A stretch of 64,000 nucleotides of DNA from Neurospora tetrasperma FGSC 2508 (Eukaryota > Ascomycota > Sordariomycetes > Sordariales > Sordariaceae): contig NW_009799100.1 in assembly GCF_000213175.1 (NCBI RefSeq), positions 4,765,526 to 4,829,525 on the forward strand. Reading direction: 5' to 3'. Positions 21,630-34,843 of the stretch are shown in pieces (within the stretch, counting starts at the first letter, position 1; every line of letters starts with the position of its first letter). Below the pieces are notes generated by a model, which was not told where the DNA came from, made no database searches, and saw nothing but the letters and a program-made list of their open reading frames with translations. A program made the position numbers and the translations under genes.

Positions 21630-21833
21630 ATTGTTGTTGTTATTGTTGTTGTTGTTCGTGGTGGTAGTGGCAATGGATGCGATACCGGGCAACATATGCG
21701 ACATGTTTTGAGGCGCCGAGGCCTGGGTCGACGTCGAGCTCGGTCGGGATATGGGTTCGGGTTCAAGTGTGGTCGGCGCTGGCAAGGATGGCGATGCCGC
21801 CGCGGGCTGCTGTTGCGTCGTGGGATCCTCCAT
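21348..21833 (-). CDS. Possible upstream exons of a longer GATA-factor transcript
   Basis: An open exon from ATG 21833 to 21565 encodes MEDPTTQQQPAAASPSLP, SAPQNMSHMLPGIASIATTT and a run of about 20 Asn. A GTTAGT donor joins in phase to 21432-21348 (RPMTMAAPPMIPPGTS), which ends at a perfect GTAAGT donor in phase 0. The in-frame codons just before the GATA ATG ([15 protein letters not shown]) lack an acceptor in matching phase, so I cannot join these exons cleanly to the finger exon. They may need a further small exon, or belong to a separate leader transcript. AreB orthologues are known to use several starts. Confidence 0.4.
21598..21656 (-). repeat. AAC/AAT trinucleotide microsatellite (polyasparagine)
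   Basis: A near-perfect trinucleotide array encodes about 20 consecutive Asn in the putative upstream exon of the GATA gene. It is a likely site of length variation between strains. Confidence 0.9.
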
Positions 21834-24576
<2,743 letters not shown>

Positions 24577-25221
24577 GCTGGTACGATTGGCGCAATCCAA
24601 AAAATGGGAGCAGTGGAGGTGGAAATGGAGTTGAGGAAGGTGATGAAGAGAAAGAGAAAGGATCCTGGAATCCCATGATACCCATACTTCAGCAGACGAT
24701 TGAGATTTCTTCTGCTTCGGGATCCAAGGGTGATCTGGTTGCTAAATTTCACCAAAGCCTTTGTCAAATGTGTTATCGAAAAACATTATTCGTCTAGAAA
24801 AGATGATGGTTCTTGAATCTGTCGACATTTCGAAAACCAAGGCCGAAACAAAACCCGATGACGATCGCGAATAAAGCCCGATGTGGCAGATCCGCACCAC
24901 AACCGGGCTGCTCCACCCCGGCGGATCGCAAACCAGGGGCATCACAACGCGAGCCGAGGCAGTTGCATCATTGGAGCGGGATCCGGCAACGAATGCGGGG
25001 GAGAGTGGGGGCGGCCATTGGTCGGTGGCAGGGTTCGGGGGAGAGGCTCAATGACAGAGTGACAACACCCCTTTCCCCGGGTCCAATTCATAACAAATCT
25101 TTTCGATGTCGCAACTGATTCAGACTTGATGCCCCTTTCCTTCTTTCACTTCTTAAAGTTACCTTGACACTCATCCAGTGAATTGGTCTCCCCAACAAAC
25201 AATAAATAACACAACACCAAG
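24577..25221. other. Intergenic sequence
   Basis: The 3' flank of KRR1 and promoter of the MDR oxidoreductase gene. No separate feature was found. Confidence 0.6.
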
Positions 25222-26451
25222 ATGCCTCTCCAACTCACCGTCAAGAAAATCGACGGTAAACCCGGCCAGGTTTACTACCCGTAAGTGTTTTGTTTCTCCC
25301 TCTTACATTCACCTCACCTTTCTTTTCCCCCATACATATCCCCATTACCACCAACCAACTCACTCCCACCATTCTCCCCGCATCACTAACCCTCGGCCTC
25401 CCCCTCTAGCCTCCAACTAAACACCATCCCCAAACCGACCCCCGGTCCCGGCGAGCTTCTCATCCGCCTCCGGTCCTGCGCCCTCAACCACCGCGACCTC
25501 TTCATCCGCCAACACCTCTACCCCGGCATCTCCTTCGAGCAACCTTTTCTCGCCGATGGCTACGGCGTCGTCGAGTCCACTGGCCCCTCCGTCTCCCCTG
25601 CTGCTTCTCAGCTCATCGGCAAACCCGTCCTCATCACCCCCAGCCGCGGATGGATTTCCTCCCCCGACGGGCCCGACGACCCCAACCAGCCCTGGACAGT
25701 CATTGGCTCATCTCAGTTGACCGACGCCGGCACGGGGCAGGAGTACATTGTTGTTCCCGAGGTGGAGGCAGTACCCGCGCCAGAGCATTTGAGCGCTGCA
25801 GAGGGAGCCGCGCTGCCGCTCGTTGGACTAACGGGGTGGAGGGCGTTGGTGACCAAGGCGCAGGCGAAACCGGGGCAGAATATTCTCGTGACGGGGATTG
25901 GGGGTGGTGTGGCTTTGCAGATGTTGCAGTTCGCGGTGGCCATGGGGTGTAATGTCTTTGTGACGTCGGGTAACGCGGAGAAAATCGAAAAGGCGAAGAA
26001 GATGGGAGCCAAGGGGGGCGTCATTTACAAGGAAAAGGATTGGGATAAGCAGTTGATGAAACAGTTGCCGAAGGACAGGCCGTATTTGGATGCGGTGGTG
26101 GATGGTGCTGGTGGGGATGTGGTGGCGAGGAGTGTCAAGCTTTTGAAGTCGGGAGGAGTGATCAGTAGTTATGGCATGACGGTTTCGCCTAAGATGGACT
26201 GGTTGATGCAGGCGGTGCTGAAGAATGTGGAGTTGAAGGGGTCGACGATGGGGAGTAGGAAGGAGTTCGAGGACATGGTGGCGTTTGTGAGAGAGAAGGG
26301 GATCAGGCCGGTGGTGAGCAAGGTGGTGAAGGGACTGGATAATTTGGAGGGGATTGATGAGTTGTTTGACGAGATGAGGGAGGGTAAGCAGTTTGGCAAG
26401 TTGGTGGTTTTGATTGATGCGAAGGAGGACCAGGACAAGAGTAAGTTGTGA
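25222..26451 (+). CDS. Medium-chain dehydrogenase/reductase (quinone oxidoreductase-like), 366 aa
   Basis: Exons 25222-25280 and 25410-26451; the 129-nt intron splits a Pro codon in phase 2. The GroES-like N-terminal half contains PGPGELLIRLRSCALNHRDL, the usual MDR start of the catalytic domain, with Asn-His-Arg-Asp. The Rossmann half has GQNILVTGIGGGVALQMLQF as the nucleotide-binding loop and YLDAVVDGAGGD. The four-Cys structural zinc lobe is absent and the catalytic Cys is not where zinc ADHs have it, so it is probably a zinc-independent NADPH-dependent reductase, like fungal proteins annotated as zinc-type alcohol dehydrogenase-like. Substrate is unknown. No signal peptide is seen. Confidence 0.92.
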
Positions 26452-26712
26452 ACATTTCTGGCGCTGGGGAGAATGATGTGAGGAGGTTATAACTGATCAT
26501 ACCTAGTCTCAGTAGAGCATTGAAAGCATTGAGAAAAAGGAGCGATATCTTCCAATGTCTATAATCATCGAGCAAAAGGAGGACGCACGAACGATGTATT
26601 CTGACAACTTACATATAATATGAAAATAGGACACCAACAAAAAAAAGGAAAGAAAAATGCGAAAGGAAAAAAGAACGAAAAGAAGACCCATCTCACCAGA
26701 ACACCTCCCATT

Positions 26713-26797
26713 TGGACGAGCTGGGAATCGAACCCAGGACCTTTCGCATACAGGTGAGTATGCTAAGCGAACGCTCTACCAACTGAGCCACACGCCC
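26713..26797 (-). tRNA. tRNA-Ala (AGC), intron-containing
   Basis: The minus strand folds as a cloverleaf: acceptor GGGCGTG with CTCGTCC, D-arm, anticodon arm TTCGC...GCGAA, T-arm CTGGG-TTCGATT-CCCAG and discriminator A. The anticodon is AGC, followed by an intron of about 11-12 nt after position 37. A G3:U70 wobble pair, the identity element of alanine tRNA, is present. The acceptor stem has a U6:U67 mismatch. Confidence 0.93.
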
Positions 26798-27764
26798 TTA
26801 TTTGTGATGATGGTTATCATATGTTGGAGATGCGGCTCGGCTGAAGGGTTGATTACAGGAGTGTGGTTGGTGGTAAATATTGATGTTCGGAAGGGAGAGA
26901 GATTGGGGTTAGGGGTTTGGGTATGTACCCGATTATCGCGGTTACAACGGAAGGGTGCATGACGTGGATTGTTGCTAGTGGATAAATTTGATTTATTGGA
27001 AGTTGCAAGTTCGTTGGACTTTGGAAAGTTGCGCAGTGATTGAATTATCGCCGAGTGTCTGGGAAGTGGTGCGGCTTGTGGTCGTATTGGTGAGGTTTGC
27101 TTCTTCGATCTTTACCGGGACTGAGGGTTTCAAACTGGTGGTCACTGCATCGTTTGTTTTTGTGGATCAAGCTCTGAGGGAGACCTGGTGGGCTGCCTTT
27201 GGCGTTTTCATCATTTATGTGCAAATACAAATGGGGGAGGAATGTGCAAAGGGGTGCAGAATGGAATCTATTCGGGAACGGGTGTTGGTTTGATGAACCA
27301 ACACTTTCCTTGTTCGGGGCCTCCTGGGCGGGTGCCTTGCAGTCGGCCAAACGCAAGCGAAATGGTCAGACAAAAACAAAATAGGAAGGTATCCGATGTG
27401 TTGTGGTACCGGTGTGAGTCTTCCCGCCGTTTATGTTGGCACTTGGAGGGAATAGCAGGTACGATGCGGCAGGCGTTTGGCTTCTATATGAAGTCTTCCT
27501 GATCCTGGCCAGTTTTGCGCCATCTGTCTTCTTCCACTATCTGTTATTCTTCGCCACCGTTTTTGTTCCCGGTTTACCGCTCAACATCTGTAAAGCCATT
27601 CATTCTTTATTTTTGGTCGCCTGAGCATCAAAACCTTTCTCTCGATCACGTCCTCTCCACAGTCTTGACATCAACGACAATATTTCGACCATTCTTGCCC
27701 GACTTCGCTTATCAGAAACTGATTTTACGCATCGCCTCGTTCTCCTCGCGAGCCCAAAGAAGCC
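26798..27764. other. Intergenic sequence
   Basis: About 970 bp between tRNA-Ala and the first SWIM/RING-like gene. Only short accidental frames are present, and the last 250 bp is pyrimidine-rich, as in fungal promoters. Confidence 0.55.
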
Positions 27765-28936
27765 ATGCCGTTCAAGGAGCGTTCATCCCCCCCCGACTGG
27801 CATCCATTGGATGACACCGAAGATTGGTCCGTGGAGGCGCTGTGCGGACTCAGGGCGGTGTGCAGGATGCTCGACATTGAACTTCATGTCGAGGAGGATA
27901 TACCAAAAGATTCGGTCGAACTTCTGAATGACCTGATGAAACACTTCGGTCTGCCCTACCGGGATGTGAATTCGTGTTGGGTACACCACATGAAGAACCA
28001 CAACCACTACGACGAATACCTGAGTGAAGCAAAGAAATACAACTATACTCTGCTGGGCGCCGAAAGATTGGGAACAATTGCCGATCCATCGTGCTTGACG
28101 CTTTTTTGGCTCGGGCCTCCGGCGGAGAGCAAGGGTAGAATGGGCGTACGCATTGGTTTGAAGGGCTGTAGTTGTATGTGTCGCTTCTTTCAGGTGAGTC
28201 TCTGCCATGATCTATCCTTTTTGATCAGACATTCTGACTAGATGTGCCAATTATAGGGCCAACGTATGTACGATTACTGCGAACATATTATATGTGAGTC
28301 CCCCCCCACCAAGTCGGAGATGCGAGCGAACATCCTGTCGCAGAAAAACCTGGCACTCACATGTTTAGCTGAGCAGATGTCCTTCGCTTTATCCTCAATT
28401 GTCCCAAAGAACTTCCCTTCCGTGATGCCTTCACTCGACTGGAATACGATAGCATTTTCGCCCATTCTTACCCAGCTCAGGCCCTCCGGAACGCCAAATC
28501 TCCCAATGAAGACTGGCGCAAAGTCCTAGACAGAATCCCACGCGAAGCCGAAGTGATCATCTATGCCCCCAAAGAAGACGAACTGCTGGTCTGCGTCAAC
28601 TGCTTCCGGTCGATAAACGGCGGCAATTGCGCTCAGCCCTGCCTTGGCTGTGGAAACTTGATCCATCAAGACTGTCGCAAAAAGGATACGCCTACGCTCG
28701 ACTTCTTACAATTGCGACATCCCAAGCCTGATGCGAAAAAATGCGCCGTGTGTCAGGAAAAGCAGAGTTGGGAAAAGTGGACTGAGTCACAAGGACCGCC
28801 ACTGTCAGGGGTCTACGAATCAAGCGAAGAGGAGGAGATGAAGGATGAGTCTCTTAAACCGAAATTAGTGAGAATAAAATACCTGAAAAACGGAAAATGT
28901 TATAAATTTGAGCCGAAGGAAGAAAGTTCGACATGA
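27765..28936 (+). CDS. SWIM zinc-finger / RING-like protein, 341 aa (paralogue A)
   Basis: Exons 27765-28193, 28257-28293 and 28377-28936. The 37-nt middle exon is flanked by introns of phases 0 and 1. It splits a SWIM-type zinc motif CxC...CxH: Cys135-Ser-Cys137 in exon 1 and Cys151-Glu-His153 in exon 2. The third exon starts after a second, in-frame CAG acceptor; the nearer TTAG site would give an early stop. Exon 3 carries a RING-like cysteine cluster: LVCVNCF, QPCLGCGNLIHQDCRKK and KKCAVCQEK, followed by an acidic and basic tail. SWIM plus RING suggests a ubiquitin-ligase-like or DNA/protein-binding role, which is inference. A second gene at 36.3-37.7 kb has the same plan. Confidence 0.82.
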
Positions 28937-29247
28937 GCACCAACCGCGAAACGGGATAAGGGATGACAATAAGCGGATATAACATGGCTGGTTTTGGTAT
29001 TTGGGCATTTTCATTTCCTGTCACACTTCATCAGCGAAACAAGCTACAGTTTAAAAGACAGCCAGGCTTCTCCAGGCGCGCCACCGGTATGTAACAAGCA
29101 CTTTCCCGACTGTTTCAGAAATCTCGTCCCATGCATGTGACTCTCGGCACTTAGAGCGTTCCTCTAGACGCGCAAAGATGTTTCTTTCGTTCTGACTCGA
29201 CCACCTACAAACGTGCAGGTAGTCAACCAAGACGGAGCTTCAGCGTC

Positions 29248-30358
29248 TCATAACTTCCACCCTCCCGGCATCCTCAAAGGCACCTTCAGCATCCCATCCC
29301 TTGGCATCCTCCCCGCCCGTACGTTAACCTGTAGCGCCTGGTGCAAGAGTTTCGGCTCCGCCAGTCCCGAGTCGCGCTCCTGTCTCCAGTTGACGAACTG
29401 GTCTTTTGTTGTTCCCTCTTTCAGGTGCTTGTTTAGCAGCTTTTGGTCAGCTACGGTGGTGTATGGCTGAGGAGAGCGGGAGTCGGCGGAAGGGTAGTCA
29501 TGGCCTGTGTAGATCCTGTATTGGGCGGGTAGGGAGAAGAGGGTTTGGACTGAGTTGTATCTGTGGGGAGGGAAGGGGTTTGTTAGTTTAGAGGTAGTGT
29601 CAGTGGTTGATATTAAAGATCGTGAGGAGAAAAAAAAAGGAACTTACAGTGCGTGTGCATTGCCCCCAGGAAAGTCGCACCGCGCGGACCCAATTTCAGG
29701 ATCAAAGAGGGAATCGCCGCAGAAGATATTCGCTGTCCGTTTTTGTTGTTTTTGGGTCAGCATCAACCACCCCTATCCAAGTACACACCCAAAAAAGATT
29801 TTTTTAAAAAAAAAAAAAAAAAAACTTACATCCAACCATATACCCAACATGATCCGGCGTATGCCCCGGCAAATGCTTCACCTTGACTTTCAAGTCACCC
29901 ACACGAAACTCCTCGTCATCCTCAAACACCCTGTCAAACACCCCATCCCATTCTTCCCTGGGAATCCCGTACCTCTCCGCAAACCTTTCTTGGACTTGCA
30001 CGATCCTTTTGCCTATGCAAATCTCGGGCTTGATTCCCCCGTTTTTCTTTTCCTCCTCCTCAGCATCATTACTAGCCAGTTGGGTTTGCAGATAACGGGA
30101 AGCAGTGAGGTGGTCGGCGTGCACGTGAGTTTCGAGGATTTTCACAGTCTTGTAGTTGTGGGAACGGATGAGAGAGAGTAGGGAGTCGGCGGTGGTGGTG
30201 GAGATACGGGAGGTGGCGGGGTCGAAGTCGAGGACGGAGTCAATTACCACGGCGTGGAGGGTGGAGGGGCAGGCGACGAGGTAAGTGAATGTTGAGGTTG
30301 TAGAGTCGAAGAGGGGGTGGATTAGGGGTTCGAGGTCTTGAGGAGTTGGTGAGGACAT
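29248..30358 (-). CDS. ETHE1/glyoxalase-II-like metallo-beta-lactamase fold hydrolase, 308 aa
   Basis: Exons on the minus strand are 30358-29830, 29732-29648 and 29560-29248, all joins in phase. Every metal ligand of the fold is visible: THVHADH (His78, His80, Asp82, His83), LPGHTPDH (His166), FCGDSLF (Asp183) and YTGHDY (His225). The tail carries a QVNVRAGRMP block typical of the persulfide dioxygenase/ETHE1 branch. In that branch one iron oxidises glutathione persulfide in sulfide catabolism. A charged insertion (NDAEEEEKKNG) lies between the first two motifs. No clear mitochondrial presequence is seen. Intron 1 holds a 19-base homopolymer. Persulfide dioxygenase is likely but glyoxalase-II-type thioesterase activity is an alternative. 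Confidence 0.88.
29806..29824. repeat. A19 homopolymer inside an intron
   Basis: Nineteen A residues on the plus strand (T on the coding strand) lie a few bases inside the 5' splice site of intron 1 of the metallo-hydrolase gene. It is a likely source of length variation or sequencing error. Confidence 0.85.
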
Positions 30359-30599
30359 TTTTGGATGGATGAGTGGGTGGGTGGGTTGGAGTGTGATGGA
30401 TGGAGATGTTGCCTGTGTGTGGTGATTGTGTGGTTATCGATTCTCTTGGTGAGTGACTTGGAGGATTGGTGAACTATTGCACGGGTTTCTTTATAACGTT
30501 TGAGGACGGACGGTTGGGTCAAGAGGTAGCAGTTTTCAGTCCCCGGACGTCATTGATCTCGTGTCAGATGTTGTTGGCTTTTTTGGTGGCGTATACATG

Positions 30600-32160
30600 A
30601 TCGAGAATGTGGTCGCCGACTGCTGGACTTGCTTGTAAGGGGCTCGTTCATGCCAGGCCAGATTCGAGAACAAGACCGTTTTGGAATTAGGTTCACCCCA
30701 ATTGTGATGTCAGTCTTCCGATCGGACAAACACCTTGTGTCAATCGCCGTTAGGTCACTGAACCCGTCGGCAGGGACAATGGCCGGATAGACTTTCATGC
30801 ACGGCGGTCGGGCCCGGATCTCGGAGGCACGGGGCGGGACGGGTCTTGGTAGTTGGCCACTCCATCACGTTCCCGGAAGTCGGTCCCTGAAGGTCTGGTC
30901 CTTTGACGGGGACTTCGTTTATCCGCCGGACGGTGCATGCTTATACTGATTCCCGATACCCTTGACTGCTTTTGTCAGTAAGGGGTCTTTTCAATGATTG
31001 GACAATTCTGTAAGGGGCGACAACAAAGTGGTCGCCGACCTGTATCATGCTAATCATACACGGCATAAGGGGATCGACAACGCATGGGTGGCGTGAACCA
31101 GTCGATTTCCATCTCTGGCTGGTTCGATAGACCGGGTCAACACGTGTGAGTCCACAACCAGAAGAATGGGTCACAAAACCGTTGACAAGAGGTCGCCGTC
31201 CATATCGTCCAATCCGGGGTAGCGTCGGGGTCCACCAGTCCAGCATGGCATGAGCCACTAGACTAGACACTCGGCGATGATGCACGCTGTCGGCGTTCTT
31301 GGGTGAACTCGTATTGAACACCGAACACATCGGCGAGTCGGGGATCTTTTCGAAATACACTACAATAACCAGATGAGAGGGTACGTACTTGAAGTGGTCG
31401 CCGACCACTACCTTGCCTATATTTGACAGCACGAGGTAATACGCGGGTAAATCGGTTTACAAGATCGAGAATGCCATGTAGTAGACCTCCGGTGTTCATC
31501 TGGAACTCTAGTTCCCATGGAGAAATACGAAACAGGGTCGGCATGGCAATGTCCCTTGACACTTCGCCTAACAGGTCGCCGTCCAGGCTACCCCGTCAAG
31601 GGCGATATGATTAGTTGTCGGCCAACATGAGCCGTAGTGCCACTCGGCGAGGATATACGCTGTCGACGTTTATGGGTCTAGAGTAGGTACCTTATCCCGT
31701 CCTATCGGTGAATAGGGAGATCTCCTTTGTCATAGATAACCATGTAAGGGCATAGAAAGTGGTCGCCGACTGCCTCTTGCTCATGATTAGTGGCATAAAG
31801 CATAGATTGGCCGGCGTTCATCTAAAACTCGAGGACCACTAGACCACTATCCAGCCGGATTAACACGTAGGTGTCCACCAGGGAGGGAAAAGCGGTTTTA
31901 TAGCACTGATTGAACAGGTCGCCGCGGACTTTTCCCCGTAACGGTTCGACGATCCACGCCGTCCAGTCCGGGGTAGCCGCGGGGACCACTCTAGCATGAG
32001 CCCAATTGGCACTCCGCGAGATTCCACCTTTCTTGTAAGCTTGTGTGGATCCGTTCATGCTGGTTGACGACCTCATCGGTAACCAAAGATCCTCCCCGTG
32101 ATAGGTTGATGCCATGAGACTTCCCCGGAGCTGTCGAAAGTGCCTGGCCCGAATATATCC
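30600..32160 (-). repeat. Degenerate tandem repeats, ~365-bp unit, about four copies
   Basis: A GGTCGCCGAC core recurs at 30611, 31030, 31396 and 31761 (spacing 419, 366, 365). A second core, GGTCGCCG followed by TCC, TCC or CGG, recurs between them at 31191, 31574 and 31917. Around them further blocks align, such as CCAGTCCGGGGTAGC and CACTCGGCGA. On the minus strand the cores read V-G-D-H-F and D-G-D-L-L or R-G-D-L-F, followed by similar hydrophobic residues, and other blocks also keep amino-acid similarity. Stops interrupt all frames. It looks like a decayed gene for a protein with repeats of about 121 residues, or an old satellite. Confidence 0.6.
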
Positions 32161-32186
32161 TATTCAAGTTTGGATGCGTCGGTAGG

Positions 32187-33002
32187 TCAACTCGTCGGCG
32201 AGTCGGTGACCTCCTTGACGGACGTTACCGCAACCTCATGGGTCTTCCCCGGACCTGTCAGACCGTCAAAGCTTTGATGAGCAGTTTGTGCCTGGTCCAT
32301 CACATCAGAGTGCCCGAGCTCAAACCTCGCCTGAAGCTCAGTCACCACTGGCCTTTGGTTGTCAAGCCTAGCTCGTCGTCGCCGTCGTCGTGGGAATGAC
32401 TTCGTCGCGACTGACAAATCTCTGAATAAGTGCCAAGCAAGCTCATCGCATCGCCGCCACCACTCTCTCGACCCGTCATGTAGCTTTCGATGACGACAGA
32501 ATGGGCAGTTCAAAAGCATCGCGAAGTCGGACCATTGAAGTCGCCGTCTAAATAGGGGCCCCTGAGCGTCAACAGGTCCCCGACGAGTACCTTTGTACCT
32601 TCCCCAGATCCCCGAACAGCATCTAGATTGTCGGTAGTCAAGCAGCAGGTCGCCGTCTCCGCAGATGAGGTGCCCGAAAAGGATTTGAAGTAACGCCGTA
32701 CCGACCCAAGTCCCCGAATAGCCTTGAAAAGAGGTCGCCGTCACAACCAATTGCCCGAGGAGGTGCCCGACTCCTGTTGTCTCCGTCTTGAAATCCCCGG
32801 AAACGCCATCAAACAAGATCCCCGAAACGAAGCACCCCTTTCCCAAAAGGAACAAGTCACAGAAAGTCACCGCCAACCTTCTTTCCCCGGCGAGCCAACC
32901 GATTCGTGAAATTTGTGCGACTTTTGAGCGAATGCGTACAAATCGTGCCATGGTTCCGGTGATTTCAGGGTCATGAATCTGGCCAGAGACCATGTAGGTC
33001 AT
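32187..33002 (-). pseudogene. Continuation of the decayed repeat field, shorter ~90-105 bp units
   Basis: The GACGGCGAC core recurs at about 32539, 32649 and 32733 (minus-strand sense). Between copies a T/G-T-T-C-G-G-G-G-A-T/C-C/T-T-G-G-G block encodes L-F-G-D-L-G in two copies lying in different frames. An open frame of 271 codons crosses the region, but the repeat-coding signal changes frame inside it, so the open frame is not by itself evidence of a protein. It most likely belongs to the same decayed gene as the 365-bp repeats. Confidence 0.35.
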
Positions 33003-34843
33003 AATGGACTGATGGGAAGGGTTAAACTATCCAATGAGCAAGGGGAGCGGGGTGGTTTAACCTATGGTCGTCCATGCGGCTGATTGTGATTGCGCCGTCC
33101 CGTCGCCGCCTAGAGCGCGCCCCCGGATGCAGTGTTTGTGCATGATTCCAAAGTCTAGTGTAGCCCGACAGAGAGGACGGCGACAATGTTTTGGGTTTGG
33201 GTTATCCTCGCTTCGTTCATTATTGGGGGTTGGTCAAGGAACACTGGGTTGTTGATCGGAAAGGGGTTGTTCGGCGATGTCTGAAAGAGGAGATGTTGGT
33301 TGTCGTCGTTGCCGTTGTGGAGGTTCCCGAAAGTCAGTTAGGCGGCGAAACAGGGATTGAAAGTGACACGCGGGAAACAGGGGGGTCGCCGTCGCCGTCC
33401 AGAACATTTTCCCGGGGAAATTTTTGACTTGTGATTTCTCAGCGAATCGGAATGGAACGGGCTCCACTGGGATGCCGACCCGACCAAGGCAGGTAACCAC
33501 TGCGGGCAAAGTCGAGGGTTTCCGGGTTTTCAACTTCTCTCTCCTTTCAACAACATCAACCGAGATCGCCGACCACCATCCCGACGTTTCCTTCAGTGAA
33601 TTTGGTGTTTGCCGTTGCCATTTCCATTTTTGCCTCGGATTATCCGCACTATGTACCGCGCCCAAGTGTTGCCATCGTTCCATTTACGCCTCATTCCAAT
33701 GTTCTCCTACCCTTTTGTCCGTATGTCTCAGCCTCAACCTCTCAAAACCCAGGGAGTCGGCAATTGGCCGAGTCTCCTCTAATCACCATCTCCATCAACC
33801 ATTCACACGTGCGCGCCACGAGAAGAAGAAGCAAAACCCGCCAGCCAGTCTTTGGTTATTCATAATCTTGGCGTCGCGATATCACGAGGGATATGCATCT
33901 ATGTGGTTTCTATCACATATCTGGGAAATCCCGGGGGATGCCGTCGAATCCAAGTGACCTTCCAAGGCATCAAGCCAGCCACACTGACACCATCAAAGAA
34001 CACTTCAAGGAAGCTGTCCCAAGACAGTGTAGATGTGGGAACACTCCATGCCCAAACGTTCGGGCAAGCTTCTCGTTCGGCAGTCCAGACCAGACAAGGG
34101 AGGACCGGAACACGGCTGGTAAACTGACCTACGACACTTGGTGCCCAGTCCCGAGACCCAGACCGATCGGAGGCTTACTGAGCACTATCAGTATCCCTGC
34201 AATCCAGCTCAATCAACTGCTAGCTCCTGTTAGGGCTCGGTTAGTCTCCCCGACACCCGCCTGGCCCGCTTAGGAGAATTACCTAATTCTGGCCCCAAAT
34301 GTCACAACCACCTTGTGACCCACCGAACCCGCCCGGTGACCCAGCGCCCGATTCGCAGGGAAATCGACAAAACCGGCCTTCAAAGAAAAAACAGCGATTG
34401 CCGGCACAGGCTCACCCCTGTTAGTGCCCGTATGTAGTGCCCGTAGTGTCCGTGGTGCCCGCAATGCCCTCATCGGCGAGCACCTAGTTCTACACCCCGG
34501 CCCAGCAAAGTAAAGGGTGGACTTCCGATCGTCGCTTTCCGAGTTCCCGCATTGTTAGTGTTTGCGCTATAATGGACGCCGATACGGAGCCCTTCTTCTT
34601 TATTCCACCTTGAATGACGGGAGTGACTAGTGTCCGTTTGTGCATAAGAAAAATCTCGCGCCTTTCTTCTTTTTTTCCCTTTCCAGTTTTTGTTCTCTTC
34701 TCTTGTTGGTTCAAGCTCCATTCATCAGTGTTGCTTCGCCATATTTGGAAATAATAACCAAGTTGTGAATCTCTGACCAACCAGCCAGCCATCTTATACA
34801 CTCACTTGAGTGTCATACACACACGAAACAAACAAAACACAAC
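33003..34843. other. Long noncoding stretch
   Basis: About 1.8 kb. A further GGTCGCCGTCGCCGTCC cluster lies at 33384, probably the edge of the repeat field. The last 150 bp is likely promoter of the YeeE/YedE gene. No gene is supported. Confidence 0.5.

Noticed and set aside
30600-32160. CRISPR array
   Set aside because: The units are too long and degenerate, have no short identical repeats, and the genome is fungal.
32187-33002. The 271-codon minus-strand frame as an intact gene
   Set aside because: The repeat-coding signal shifts frame within it, so the open frame is not the former reading frame. Kept only as part of the decayed repeat field.
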